Source: Salinisphaera orenii subsp. halophila YIM 95161 (GTDB lineage Bacteria; Pseudomonadota; Gammaproteobacteria; Nevskiales; Salinisphaeraceae). Taken from it: a stretch of DNA of 54,786 nucleotides. Made by a program: the position numbers and the translations under genes. The DNA is taken from assembly GCF_003732545.1 (NCBI RefSeq), contig NZ_AYKF01000070.1, forward strand, positions 1 through 54,786. The letters are read 5' to 3'. This document shows positions 33,869 through 42,090 of the stretch, in pieces (position 1 is the stretch's first letter; each line of letters opens with the position of its first letter). The notes under the pieces are model-generated. The model was not told the DNA's origin and ran no database searches. It saw only the letters and a list, made by a program, of their open reading frames with translations.

Positions 33869-34528
33869 ATGCGCCTGGTTCTGTTCGACATCGACGGCAC
33901 CCTGGTGCCCGGCGCCAGCTCGGAGTCCCGTTTCGCGCGTTATCTCTGGCGGCGCGGTGCCCTGGGGCTGCGGGGCGTGGGCGCCTATCTGTGGTTCTGC
34001 ATCCGCTACCTGCCGCGTTTCGGCCGCCATGTGCTGCAGAAGAACAAGGCGTATCTGAGCGGCCACCGGCGCCGGGACATCGAAACGCTCGCCCGCGACT
34101 TCGTCGCCGATGTCGTCGCGCCGGCGCTGTATGCGCCCGCGGTCGAACGGCTGCGCGCCCATCAGGCCGCCGGGGATCATGTGGTGCTGCTCTCTGGTAC
34201 CCCGCAGTTCCTGGCCGATGCTCTCGCGCAGTGGCTGGAGGCCGATGCCGCGCTCGGTGCACTGTGCGAGGCCCGTGCCGATCGCTTCACCGCCGGCCCG
34301 CCGGTGCGCCATCCCTACGGCGCCACCAAGATCGACGCCGCGCGCACGCTCGCCGCCGCCGCGAATCTGCCGTTGTCACAGGCGATCGCCTTCGGCGACT
34401 CGATCAACGATACCTACCTGTTCCACGAAGTCGGTGAGGCCGTGGCCGTGCAGCCGGACAGGCGCCTGTCGGAGGCCGCCTACGGCGCGGGCTGGGAGGT
34501 GCTGTTCGACCGCGCGGATCGCGCCTAG
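33869..34528 (+). CDS. HAD-IB family phosphatase
   Basis: 219 residues. Motif I is LFDIDGTLVP (nucleophile Asp7, acid Asp9), motif II VVLLSGTPQFL, and motif III/IV GATKIDAARTL and IAFGDSINDTYLF. Between them is an aromatic/basic cap (GAYLWFCIRYLPRFGRHVL). The group includes phosphoserine phosphatase-like enzymes and PgpC, a phosphatidylglycerophosphate phosphatase. Only 4 bp separate it from the CDP-alcohol phosphatidyltransferase gene, so the two may act in sequence on a lipid phosphate. Substrate not shown. Confidence 0.85.
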   Translation: MRLVLFDIDGTLVPGASSESRFARYLWRRGALGLRGVGAYLWFCIRYLPRFGRHVLQKNKAYLSGHRRRDIETLARDFVADVVAPALYAPAVERLRAHQAAGDHVVLLSGTPQFLADALAQWLEADAALGALCEARADRFTAGPPVRHPYGATKIDAARTLAAAANLPLSQAIAFGDSINDTYLFHEVGEAVAVQPDRRLSEAAYGAGWEVLFDRADRA

Positions 34529-34541
34529 GCGCGGTTCGGCG

Positions 34542-34988
34542 CTAGCGGAACCCGGCCTGGCGCCAGGCCTCGTAGGCGATCACCGCCACGCTGTTGGACA
34601 GGTTCAGACTGCGGTTGGCCGGCCGCATGGGCAGCACGATGGCGGCATCCGCGGCGGCGATCAAGTGTTGTGGCAGGCCCTCGGTCTCGCTGCCGAACAG
34701 CAGGGCGTCGTCGGCGCGATAGGTGACGGTGTCGTATCGGGTGTCCCCGTGTTTCGTGGCCGCGAACACGCGGATGCCCGGATGGGCGTCGCGCCAGGCG
34801 GCGTAATCCGGCCACTCGTGAATGACCGCCCGTTCCCGGTAGTCGAGCCCGGCGCGCCGGAGATGACGGTCCGACAGCGAGAAGCCCAGCGGGTGGATGA
34901 GGTCGAGCGTGGCGCCGATGTTCACGCACAGCCGGATGGCGTTGCCGGTGTTGGGCGGGATGCGCGGCTGGTGCAGGACGATCCGCAT
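34542..34988 (-). CDS. trmL: tRNA (cytidine/uridine-2'-O-)-methyltransferase TrmL
   Basis: 148 residues, the size of TrmL. SPOUT-fold features: IVLHQPRIPPNTGNAIRLCVN at the start, LIHPLGFSLSD, VFAATKHGDTRYD, LLFGSETEGLPQ and LPMRPANRSLNLSNSVAV in the C-terminal knot. It methylates the wobble ribose (position 34) of tRNA-Leu isoacceptors. Start ATG 34988; the frame extends upstream but overlaps the next gene. It converges with the HAD gene over 13 bp. Confidence 0.95.
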   Translation of the reverse strand: MRIVLHQPRIPPNTGNAIRLCVNIGATLDLIHPLGFSLSDRHLRRAGLDYRERAVIHEWPDYAAWRDAHPGIRVFAATKHGDTRYDTVTYRADDALLFGSETEGLPQHLIAAADAAIVLPMRPANRSLNLSNSVAVIAYEAWRQAGFR

Positions 34989-34996
34989 CGACGCGC

Positions 34997-35317
34997 TCAG
35001 TCGCCCGGGCGTTCGGTCTGGCAGTTCCAGCACTGATCGAACTGGGCGTCGAGCTGTTCGCCGCAGTTCGGACAGCGCCAGGTGCTGCCGCTTTCGACCG
35101 GGCCCCGCTCGAACGCGCGTATGAGCGCGCGTGCGGCGGCGTAGTCGGCCGGATCCTCGACCCAGACGCTGGGATAGACGTTGGCCGGGAGATCGCCCAT
35201 GCCGCCCCACAGATACTGGTTGCGAACCTGAGCGGCGATGCCGTGGCTGGCCAGCATGTCCTTGGCGATCTCGGCGTTGACCGGATCCGAGGCGAGATAG
35301 ACTTCCTGATCGCTCAT
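34997..35317 (-). CDS. DUF2007 protein with C-terminal zinc ribbon
   Basis: 106 residues. An N-terminal DUF2007-like part (VYLASDPVNAEIAKDMLASHGI, then GDLPANVYPSVWVEDPADYAAAR) is followed by a CPNC...CWNC zinc-ribbon pair (WRCPNCGEQL, CWNCQTE). DUF2007 resembles the signal-transduction PII-like fold in some analyses, but function is unknown. Its stop lies 8 bp before the trmL start on the same strand, so the two are probably cotranscribed. Start ATG 35317 chosen as the first residue with homology; the frame is open to 35389. Confidence 0.82.
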   Translation of the reverse strand: MSDQEVYLASDPVNAEIAKDMLASHGIAAQVRNQYLWGGMGDLPANVYPSVWVEDPADYAAARALIRAFERGPVESGSTWRCPNCGEQLDAQFDQCWNCQTERPGD

Positions 35318-35407
35318 GCCCGGCCGCCCGCGGGGCCGCATCGCCGGATTGACTTGCCGCGGCGCTTTGCTAGTGTGGCTTGCATGCAATCATCCGGGGC
35401 TTGGGTC

Positions 35408-35728
35408 ATGTCGGTGTTCTCCGCGCGTCGTGCGCTGATCGTTGTCGTGGCCGCACTCGGGCTCGGCTTGGCGAATCCGGCCGCGGCGATCGACGATTAT
35501 GCCGATCCCGGCCGCCCCTCTGCAGCCGCCATGGGCGTGGATGCGGTGCTCGTGCGGCCGGTGAGCCTCGCCGCCACCGCCGTGGGCACGGGGCTGTTCG
35601 TGGTCTCGTTGCCGTTTTCGCTGCTGGGCATGAACGTGGACGACGCCGGCCGGCGGCTGATCCTCGAGCCCGGCAAGTACACCTTCGTGCGGCCGCTGGG
35701 CGACTTCCAGCAGAGTTCGCCCGACTAG
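35408..35728 (+). CDS. small exported protein of unknown function
   Basis: 106 residues: signal peptide (ALIVVVAALGLGLANPAAA), then a conserved-looking core VDAVLVRPVSLAATAVGTGLFVVSLPFSLLG and LEPGKYTFVRPLGDF. Similar small proteins occur in many gammaproteobacteria, sometimes loosely called multidrug transporters, but nothing here supports transport. ATG 35408 has a GGGG tract about ten bases upstream; ATG 35384 is an alternative that adds eight residues. It diverges from the DUF2007/trmL pair. Confidence 0.72.
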   Translation: MSVFSARRALIVVVAALGLGLANPAAAIDDYADPGRPSAAAMGVDAVLVRPVSLAATAVGTGLFVVSLPFSLLGMNVDDAGRRLILEPGKYTFVRPLGDFQQSSPD

Positions 35729-35930
35729 CATCGCACGGGCGCGGCGCCGGCCCAGCGTAGGCGATGGGCCCGGCCGGAGCCGACTGACGATATCGCACTC
35801 GCGATGCGGTACGCCCCATTCCGGGGTGCGCTGGACACGCTGTGGCGGCCGGTTGTTCCGAGGCAGTCGACCCGCTGCGTTGCCGTTTCGGTCGCCCGCT
35901 GCAGCCGTGGCCGACGCCGGATGCGCCCGC

Positions 35931-36413
35931 TCAGCGCCCGGGATCGACACCCATCAGGACGGCGCTGGGATCGGCGGTCACGCGTACCATACGCGTGCCG
36001 CGTGTGCTCTCGGTGGCGCCCGCACGGCGGTCGACCGTGCTGGACTCAAGCCCGTGATGGGCGAGGTAGTCGGCCTCCCGCGCGGTCTGTGCGGCCGAGC
36101 GGCCCATCTCGCGCGTGTTCTCGATCGCAGAGCCGGTCACCGTTCCCCGTCGGGCGTCGCCTTCGGCGAGCCGGCGGGCGAGCCGATCGAGCACGACATG
36201 ACCCCGCGCGCTGATCGTCGACCGCGCGCCGGCCAGCACCACGACGCTTTCGAGATCGATGCCGTTCGTGGCCGCGGACGCTGCCGTAGCACCGCTGTCC
36301 CACGGCGCATCCGGGCGTTCAGGTGCGCCCGCGTCGGGCGACGGCGGTGCCGATGCGTCGGCCGTCGTATCGGTGCTCGGCGCGGGCGCCAGCGCGGCGG
36401 CGGGCCAGTCCGA
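35931..36413 (-). other. coding-looking region in frame after the M16 protease stop, no clear start
   Basis: The M16 gene ends in TGA (36416-36414); the same frame then stays open for about 160 codons to a TGA at 35931. Codon use is as GC-rich at third positions as in the neighbours. The first ~55 codons are Ala/Pro/Ser/Asp-rich, the rest a compact domain (IDLESVVVLAGARSTISARG, VVLDRLARRLAEGD, TAREADYLAHHGLE, RGTRMVRVTADP) that vaguely recalls OmpA-like C-terminal domains without the NRRVEI motif. No ATG is available; GTG codons near 36250 are candidates. It may be a truncated gene, a small gene with a non-standard start, or a read-through extension. Confidence 0.5.
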
Positions 36414-39383
36414 TCAACGGCCCGTGTCTCGCGAGTCGTCTCCGTCCTCCTGCGAGGCGTCGGTGGCGGGATCGAGCGTAGCCGGATCGATCACTTCCAC
36501 GTCACCCCAGCCGAGTTCGCGCACGGGTTTCTCGATGCTGTCGAGGTCGCCGACGACGACCCAGGTCAGGCCGTTGGCGTTGATCATCGTGCGCGCGGCC
36601 GTGGTGAGCGCTTCGCCGTCGAGCCCGCGGATGCGCTCGACGTAGTGCTCGTAGTAGTCGTCCGGCAGATCGAAGATCACCGACTGGGCCAGCGTCGAGG
36701 CCAGCTCCGACGTGGTCTCGTTGTCTCCGGGCAGGCTGCGCGTGAGATTGGCCTCGGCTGCGGACAGTTCACTTTCGGTCGCCGGCTCATCGCCACGGAT
36801 GGCGTTGAGTTCCTTGCGCATCTCGCGCATGGACGGCGCGGTCTTGTCGGTCTGCACCGAGGCGTAGGCCACGAACGGTTGCTGGGCGCGCGCGTCCATG
36901 AGCATGCTGCGCGCGCCGTAGGACCAGTGCTTGTCCTCGCGCAGATTCAGGTTGAGGCGCGAGTTGAACATGCCGCCGAGCACGGCATTCGCGGTTTCCA
37001 TGGCGATGTCGTCGTCGCTGGACTTCGGCGGTGCGACATTGCCGGCGATCACGGTGGCCTGATTGCTGCCCGGGCGATCGAGCAGATAGATCCGCGGTTT
37101 CTCGGGCGCGCTGATCTCGGGCAGCGGCTTGTTTGGCGGCGTCTTCTCGCTCTGCGGCGGCTGCCAGTCGCCGAACTGTTTTTCCAGCACCGGTTTGAGC
37201 TCGGAGAGCGTCGTGTCGCCGACGACCACCAGCGTGGCGTTGTCGGGGCGCAGCCAGGTGTGGGCGTAGTCGCGCACGTCCTCGACCGTCATCTCGCGGA
37301 TGGCGGCGGTGGTACCGCTGCCGGTCAGTGGTGTGCCGTAGGCATGGTCCTCGCCGTAGAGCAACGGTCCGAGCGTGCGCAGGGCCAGGCTGGTCGGGTC
37401 GCGCTTTTCCTGGGCGATGGCGGCCAGCCGCTGTTTCTTGAGGCGCTGGAACTCCTTTTCCGGAAAATTCGCGTTGCGGATCACGTCCGCGAATATACTC
37501 GTGGCCGGCTCGAGGGTCGTGGCCAGCGTGGACAGTGTGACGCTGGCCGAGTCCAGCGATGCGCTCGTGCCCAGGCCGGCGCCGAGGGCGTCGACGTCGG
37601 CACTGATCTCGAGCGCGTCGCGCTGCGTCGTGCCCTCGTCGAGCATGTTCATGGCAAGGCTGGCAGTGCCGGGGGCCTCCGGCGGGTCGGCAGCATAGCC
37701 GGCGTCGAAGATCATGCGCATCTGTACGACGGGCGTGTCATGGCGCTCGGCGAAGCGGACCTTCAGGCCGTTGGACAGTGCGGTGTGCTGCACATCCGGC
37801 AAGTCGAGGGCGGCGCCGTCGCCGATATCCGGCAGCTGATCGCGGTCGACGTCCTCGCCGCTGGCGCGACGCTCGCCGAAGGGCTTGACCGAGAGCACGT
37901 AGACCCCGTCCGACAGCCATTGGGAGGCCGTCTTGCGGATCGTCTCGGGCGTTGCCTCGCGCAGCGTCTCGAGTTCGTCCTTGTAGGCGCCCGGGTCGTT
38001 TTCGTAGATCTCGCCCTGGGCGAGTATGTCGGCCTTGCCGCCCAGGCCGCCCACGCTTTCGGTGCCGCGCACGAACGAGGCGCCGAAGCGGGTGCGGACG
38101 CGTTCCAGTGCCTCCGGCGCCGGGCCTTTGTCCAGAAAGCGCTGCAGCTGCTCGTCGAGGGCGGCCTCGACCGCGGCCAGGTCCTGACCCGGACGGGCCG
38201 TGGCGCTGACGATGAATTGCGAGCCGATCTCCTTGTCCCAGACGAAGGCAGAGACATCGGTGGCGATCTGCCGGTCGTAGACGAGGGTCTTGTAGAGGGG
38301 GCTCGTCTTCGAGCCGGCGAGCAGGTCGGCGGCGATCTGCAGCCGGGTCACATCGGGCGAGCCCGTCGGCGGCACGTTCCAGACCTTGTAGACGCGCGCC
38401 TGCGGCACGCGATCGAACATCATCTGCCGGTGCTCGCCGTTCATCCGGGCGATCCAGCGCTTCTGCTGGGTGATCGGCGGCCCGGGTTCGATGCTGCCGA
38501 AGTACCGTTCGACCTTGTCGCGGGCGGCCTCCGGCTCGATGTCGCCGGCCAGCACCAGCACCGCGTTGGAGGGGCCGTAGTACTGTTTGAACCACGATTT
38601 GACGTCGTCCAGCGAGGCCGCGTTCAGATCGGATTCGGAGCCGATGGTCGGCCAGGAATAGGGGTGCCCGGCCGGATAGGTGTTGGCCGGCAGCGTGTTG
38701 AAGACCTCACCGTAGGGCTGGTTCTCGCCCTGACGCTTCTCGTTGAGGACCACGCCGCGCTGTTCGTCCAGCAGATCTTGGTCGATGGCGCCGAGGAAGT
38801 GCCCCATGCGGTCGGACTCCATCCACAGGGCCATATCCAGGGCGTTGGTGGGCACGCTCGCGAAATAGTTGGTGCGGTCCACGTTGGTGGTCCCGTTCAT
38901 GTCGGTCGCGCCCGCGCGCTCGAACGGTTCGAAGTACTCGCCGTCCCAGTGTTCGCTGCCCTGGAACATCAGATGCTCGAACAGATGCGCGAAGCCCTGC
39001 TGGTTCGGGCCCTCGTTCTTGGAGCCGACGTGATACCAGATGTTGACGGCGACGATCGGCGTCTTGTGGTCGGTGTGCACGATCAGCGTCAGGCCGTTGT
39101 CGAGCACGTACTTCTTGTACGGGATGTCGATGTCGGGGATGTCGACATGCGGCGCCGCTCCGCTCGAGTTGCGCTCGTCCGCCTTTCTCGCGTCGTCGCC
39201 GGCCGACACCGAGTCCTCGTCGCGATCGGACGACGTGTCGTCAGCGGCCGCGCTAGGTTCGTTTTGGTGTTCGGCGGCGTCGGGGGAGGCCGTTTTCGCG
39301 TTGCCGGACTGCGGATCGGCCAGACTCGCGGCCGGTGCGCCGGCGATCAGCAGCGACAGGCATAGAAGGAGTGTCGAGCGCAT
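36414..39383 (-). CDS. M16 family zinc metallopeptidase, exported
   Basis: 989 residues. Signal peptide (LLLCLSLLIAGAPAASLA), an acidic low-complexity part (about 25-80), then two M16 modules. The active-site HxxEH is His123/Glu126/His127 in FAHLFEHLMF, with the downstream metal Glu in LDEQRGVVLNEKR; the second half (LDLPDVQHTALSNGLKVRFAERHDTP onward) is the inactive partner, typical of pitrilysin-like enzymes. It is likely periplasmic and degrades peptides. AAGGA lies 11 bases before ATG 39383. The same frame remains open past its stop (see separate entry). Confidence 0.93.
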   Translation of the reverse strand: MRSTLLLCLSLLIAGAPAASLADPQSGNAKTASPDAAEHQNEPSAAADDTSSDRDEDSVSAGDDARKADERNSSGAAPHVDIPDIDIPYKKYVLDNGLTLIVHTDHKTPIVAVNIWYHVGSKNEGPNQQGFAHLFEHLMFQGSEHWDGEYFEPFERAGATDMNGTTNVDRTNYFASVPTNALDMALWMESDRMGHFLGAIDQDLLDEQRGVVLNEKRQGENQPYGEVFNTLPANTYPAGHPYSWPTIGSESDLNAASLDDVKSWFKQYYGPSNAVLVLAGDIEPEAARDKVERYFGSIEPGPPITQQKRWIARMNGEHRQMMFDRVPQARVYKVWNVPPTGSPDVTRLQIAADLLAGSKTSPLYKTLVYDRQIATDVSAFVWDKEIGSQFIVSATARPGQDLAAVEAALDEQLQRFLDKGPAPEALERVRTRFGASFVRGTESVGGLGGKADILAQGEIYENDPGAYKDELETLREATPETIRKTASQWLSDGVYVLSVKPFGERRASGEDVDRDQLPDIGDGAALDLPDVQHTALSNGLKVRFAERHDTPVVQMRMIFDAGYAADPPEAPGTASLAMNMLDEGTTQRDALEISADVDALGAGLGTSASLDSASVTLSTLATTLEPATSIFADVIRNANFPEKEFQRLKKQRLAAIAQEKRDPTSLALRTLGPLLYGEDHAYGTPLTGSGTTAAIREMTVEDVRDYAHTWLRPDNATLVVVGDTTLSELKPVLEKQFGDWQPPQSEKTPPNKPLPEISAPEKPRIYLLDRPGSNQATVIAGNVAPPKSSDDDIAMETANAVLGGMFNSRLNLNLREDKHWSYGARSMLMDARAQQPFVAYASVQTDKTAPSMREMRKELNAIRGDEPATESELSAAEANLTRSLPGDNETTSELASTLAQSVIFDLPDDYYEHYVERIRGLDGEALTTAARTMINANGLTWVVVGDLDSIEKPVRELGWGDVEVIDPATLDPATDASQEDGDDSRDTGR

Positions 39384-39485
39384 GAAGTATCGATCCTTGG
39401 TCAATGCGATGGGGACGTTGCGCATCAGAACGAGCTTATCAGGGTGGTCGGAAGCGATCATCCGCCGCAGCGCGGTGGCCACGTC

Positions 39486-41354
39486 GTGAGCACAGAAGCT
39501 TCGACACCGGTGCGTCAACTTTCGTTTCGTGCGGCGCTACTGGGGACGGTGCTGGCCGTGGTCCTGTCGGCGGCCAACGCCTATCTTGGACTCTTCGCCG
39601 GGCTGACGGTTTCCGCCTCGATTCCGGCGGCGGTGCTGTCGCTGGGCATCCTGCGCCTGTTCGCCGATGCCAACGTGCTCGAGAACAACATCGTCCAGAC
39701 CGCGGCCAGCGCGGGTGAGGCGATCGCCGCGGGCGTGATCTTCACCCTGCCGGCGCTGGTGATGCTCGACTACTGGTCCGATTTTGCCTACTTCCAGACC
39801 GTGCTGATCGCCGGGGTCGGCGGGCTGCTCGGCGTGATCATGACCGTGCCGCTGCGGCGTGCCCTGGTCGACGACAACCGGCTGGCATTTCCCGAGGGTC
39901 AGGCGACCGCGGCGGTGCTCAAGGCCGGCTACGGAGGTACGGCGGCGGCCGGTATCGGCACGCTGCTGGCCGGCGCCGGTATCGGCGCGGTGGCCAAGCT
40001 GGCCGACAGCGGTCTGAAGATCTGGGAGGGCGTGGCCGAGACCGCGTTGTCGTTCGGGCAGCAGAGCAGTTTCTATGTCGGCAGCTATCTGTCGCCGGCG
40101 TTGCTGGCGGTGGGCTATATCGTCGGCATCAATGTCGCCCTGCCGGTGCTGCTGGGCGGGGTGTTCGCCTGGTGGATCGCGATACCGCTGGTGATGGCGT
40201 TCGGCGGCGGTGATATCGCCGCCGGCGTGGCCGGCGCCGAACAGGTCTGGAGCGAGCAGATTCGTTATCTCGGGGTCGGCGCGATGCTGGTCGGCGGGCT
40301 GGTGGCGCTATGGACGCTGCGCGGCCAGCTGTTCGGCGCGCTCAAACAGACCGGCGAAACAGTATTGCCCAATCAGCGCGATCTGCCACGGTCGCTGCTG
40401 ATCACGCTGCTGGTGCTTCTGGCACTGCCCATGATCGCGCTCTACGCGGTGCTGCTGGATTCGATCGTGGCCGGTGCGTCGGTCGCGCTGTTGATGCTCG
40501 CTACGGCCTTTCTGTTTTCGGCCGTGGCGGCTTACATGGCGGGTCTCGTGGGGTCGAGCAACAATCCCGTGTCGGGGGTGACGATCGCCACCATCCTGAT
40601 CACCGCGCTCGGGCTGTATCTGTTCTTCGGGGCCGAGCAGGCCGGGCCGGCGAGCGCGATCATCGTCGGCGCGGTGGTCTGCTGTGCGGCTGCGATCGGT
40701 GGCGACAACATGCAGGACCTCAAGGCCGGCGCCATCCTCGGCGCCTCGCCGGCGGCCCAGCAGCTGGCGCAGATGCTGGGCGTAATCGCCGCGGTCTGTG
40801 TGCTCTCGCCGGTGTTGTCGCTGCTGCTGCATGCCTATGGCATCGGGGTCTCGGACGCGGCCCACCCCAACGCGCTGCCGGCGCCGCAGGCCAGCCTCAT
40901 GGTGGCGGTCGTGCGCGGCGTGTTCGGCGGCGATCTGCCGTGGGCGTGGGTGATCGGTGGCGGCGTGATCGGGCTGGCCACGATCGCGCTCGACAGCCTG
41001 CTCGGTCGCCGCGGCAGCGGCTTCCGCCTGCCGGTGCTGGCGGTCGCGCTCGGTCTCTACCCGCCGTTGTCGCTGTCGATGGCGATCGCCTTCGGCGGTT
41101 TCGTCGCCTGGCTCGGCGGCAGCGGCGCCGCGCGCGAGGGCCGCGGCCTGCTGGCGGCGGCGGGCATCATCACCGGCGAGGCGCTGATGGGTATATTCAT
41201 CGCGTTGCCGGTGGCGTTTTCCGGTAGCAGCGACGTGCTCGCGCTCGACGTCGGTGGCTTGCCGGCCGCCTGGCCCGGACTCCTGCTGATGCTCGGTCTG
41301 GGGCTGTGGTTAGGACGGCTGGCGCGCTCGACCGACGCCGGGCCGCGGGCTTAG
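39486..41354 (+). CDS. OPT family oligopeptide/metal transporter
   Basis: 623 residues from GTG 39486 (ATG 39444 would add 14). About fifteen membrane helices. The family pattern is visible at the start (FRAALLGTVLAVVLSAANAYLGLFAGLTVSASIPAAVLS), then ENNIVQTAASAGEAIAAG and NRLAFPEGQATAAVLKAG, SSNNPVSGVTIATILI and GDNMQDLKAGAILGASP. Bacterial OPT members import oligopeptides or metal chelates; substrate unknown. Divergent from the M16 peptidase, about 100 bp apart, so peptide breakdown and uptake could be linked, but that is inference. Confidence 0.9.
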   Translation: MSTEASTPVRQLSFRAALLGTVLAVVLSAANAYLGLFAGLTVSASIPAAVLSLGILRLFADANVLENNIVQTAASAGEAIAAGVIFTLPALVMLDYWSDFAYFQTVLIAGVGGLLGVIMTVPLRRALVDDNRLAFPEGQATAAVLKAGYGGTAAAGIGTLLAGAGIGAVAKLADSGLKIWEGVAETALSFGQQSSFYVGSYLSPALLAVGYIVGINVALPVLLGGVFAWWIAIPLVMAFGGGDIAAGVAGAEQVWSEQIRYLGVGAMLVGGLVALWTLRGQLFGALKQTGETVLPNQRDLPRSLLITLLVLLALPMIALYAVLLDSIVAGASVALLMLATAFLFSAVAAYMAGLVGSSNNPVSGVTIATILITALGLYLFFGAEQAGPASAIIVGAVVCCAAAIGGDNMQDLKAGAILGASPAAQQLAQMLGVIAAVCVLSPVLSLLLHAYGIGVSDAAHPNALPAPQASLMVAVVRGVFGGDLPWAWVIGGGVIGLATIALDSLLGRRGSGFRLPVLAVALGLYPPLSLSMAIAFGGFVAWLGGSGAAREGRGLLAAAGIITGEALMGIFIALPVAFSGSSDVLALDVGGLPAAWPGLLLMLGLGLWLGRLARSTDAGPRA

Positions 41355-41444
41355 TTTTCATGAATCGGCCGCCGTGAACGCCGGCCGGTGACGTCGCCGC
41401 GCCGGCCGCGAAATGCAGCCGTGCCCGGCGGTTCGCGCAACCGC

Positions 41445-41472
41445 TTTACAGGCGCGACAGGCGCGCTATAGT
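41445..41472 (+). promoter_or_regulatory. sigma-70-type promoter of the DUF3015 gene
   Basis: TTTACA (41445-41450), a 16-base spacer, TATAGT (41467-41472), about 70 bases ahead of the ATG. Both hexamers are close to consensus. Confidence 0.6.
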
Positions 41473-41542
41473 AAATTGAGCCCGCCGCGCGACGGCGAGG
41501 CGAAAAAATGCATAACAACCTGTCTTTATTCAGGGGAAAACA

Positions 41543-42025
41543 ATGAAAAAGATCATCATCGGTGCGGTCCTGCTCGGATCGAGCATGAGCGCGAGCGCCG
41601 TGGCGCCGGGTGGACCGGGCTGCGGCTGGGGCAATCTGCTGTTCGAAGGCTCGAGCGGACTGCCGGCCCATCTGCTGGCCACCATCGTCAACGGCACCTC
41701 CGGTAATGCCACCTTCGGCATGACCAGTGGCACCAACGGCTGCGACGTCAGCGGTACCCTGACCTATAGCGGCGACAGCCTGCTGGCGATGAACGGCGTG
41801 CTCGAAGAGGTCGCCCAGGACATGGCCGTGGGCCACGGCGAGGCGCTCACCGCGCTGACGGTGGCGATGCAGATCGAACCGGCCGATCGCGACCACTTCA
41901 ATAGCCTCATGCACGAGAATTTCACGCAGATCTTTCCGCGTGACGATATCTCCTCTGGCGAAGTGATGGACAACATCACCACGGTCATGAAACGCGACGA
42001 CCGCCTGTCGCACTACGTGTCCTGA
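41543..42025 (+). CDS. DUF3015 family exported protein
   Basis: 160 residues: signal peptide (MKKIIIGAVLLGSSMSASA), then the family pattern GCGWGNLLFEG, GNATFGMTSGTNGC and a helical C-terminal part (VLEEVAQDMAVGHGEALTAL, FTQIFPRDDISSGEVMDNI). Function of the family is unknown; the product is expected in the periplasm. AGGGGAAAA lies just ahead of the ATG. It has its own promoter and terminator, so it is monocistronic. Two Cys residues flank the core and may form a disulfide. Confidence 0.88.
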   Translation: MKKIIIGAVLLGSSMSASAVAPGGPGCGWGNLLFEGSSGLPAHLLATIVNGTSGNATFGMTSGTNGCDVSGTLTYSGDSLLAMNGVLEEVAQDMAVGHGEALTALTVAMQIEPADRDHFNSLMHENFTQIFPRDDISSGEVMDNITTVMKRDDRLSHYVS

Positions 42026-42043
42026 TCGAACGTCTGCCGGCTC

Positions 42044-42075
42044 GCCCCGTCTCGGTGGAGGCGGGGCATTTTTTT
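42044..42075 (+). terminator. rho-independent terminator of the DUF3015 gene
   Basis: GCCCCGTCTC-GGTG-GAGGCGGGGC (one G-U pair) followed by ATTTTTTT. It ends only 16 bases before the next start codon. Confidence 0.9.
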
Positions 42076-42090
42076 GTCCTGCGCCCGTCG

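Noticed and set aside
35826-39365. 1179-codon open frame on the plus strand
   Set aside because: Antisense shadow of the M16 protease, which carries HxxEH and a signal peptide.
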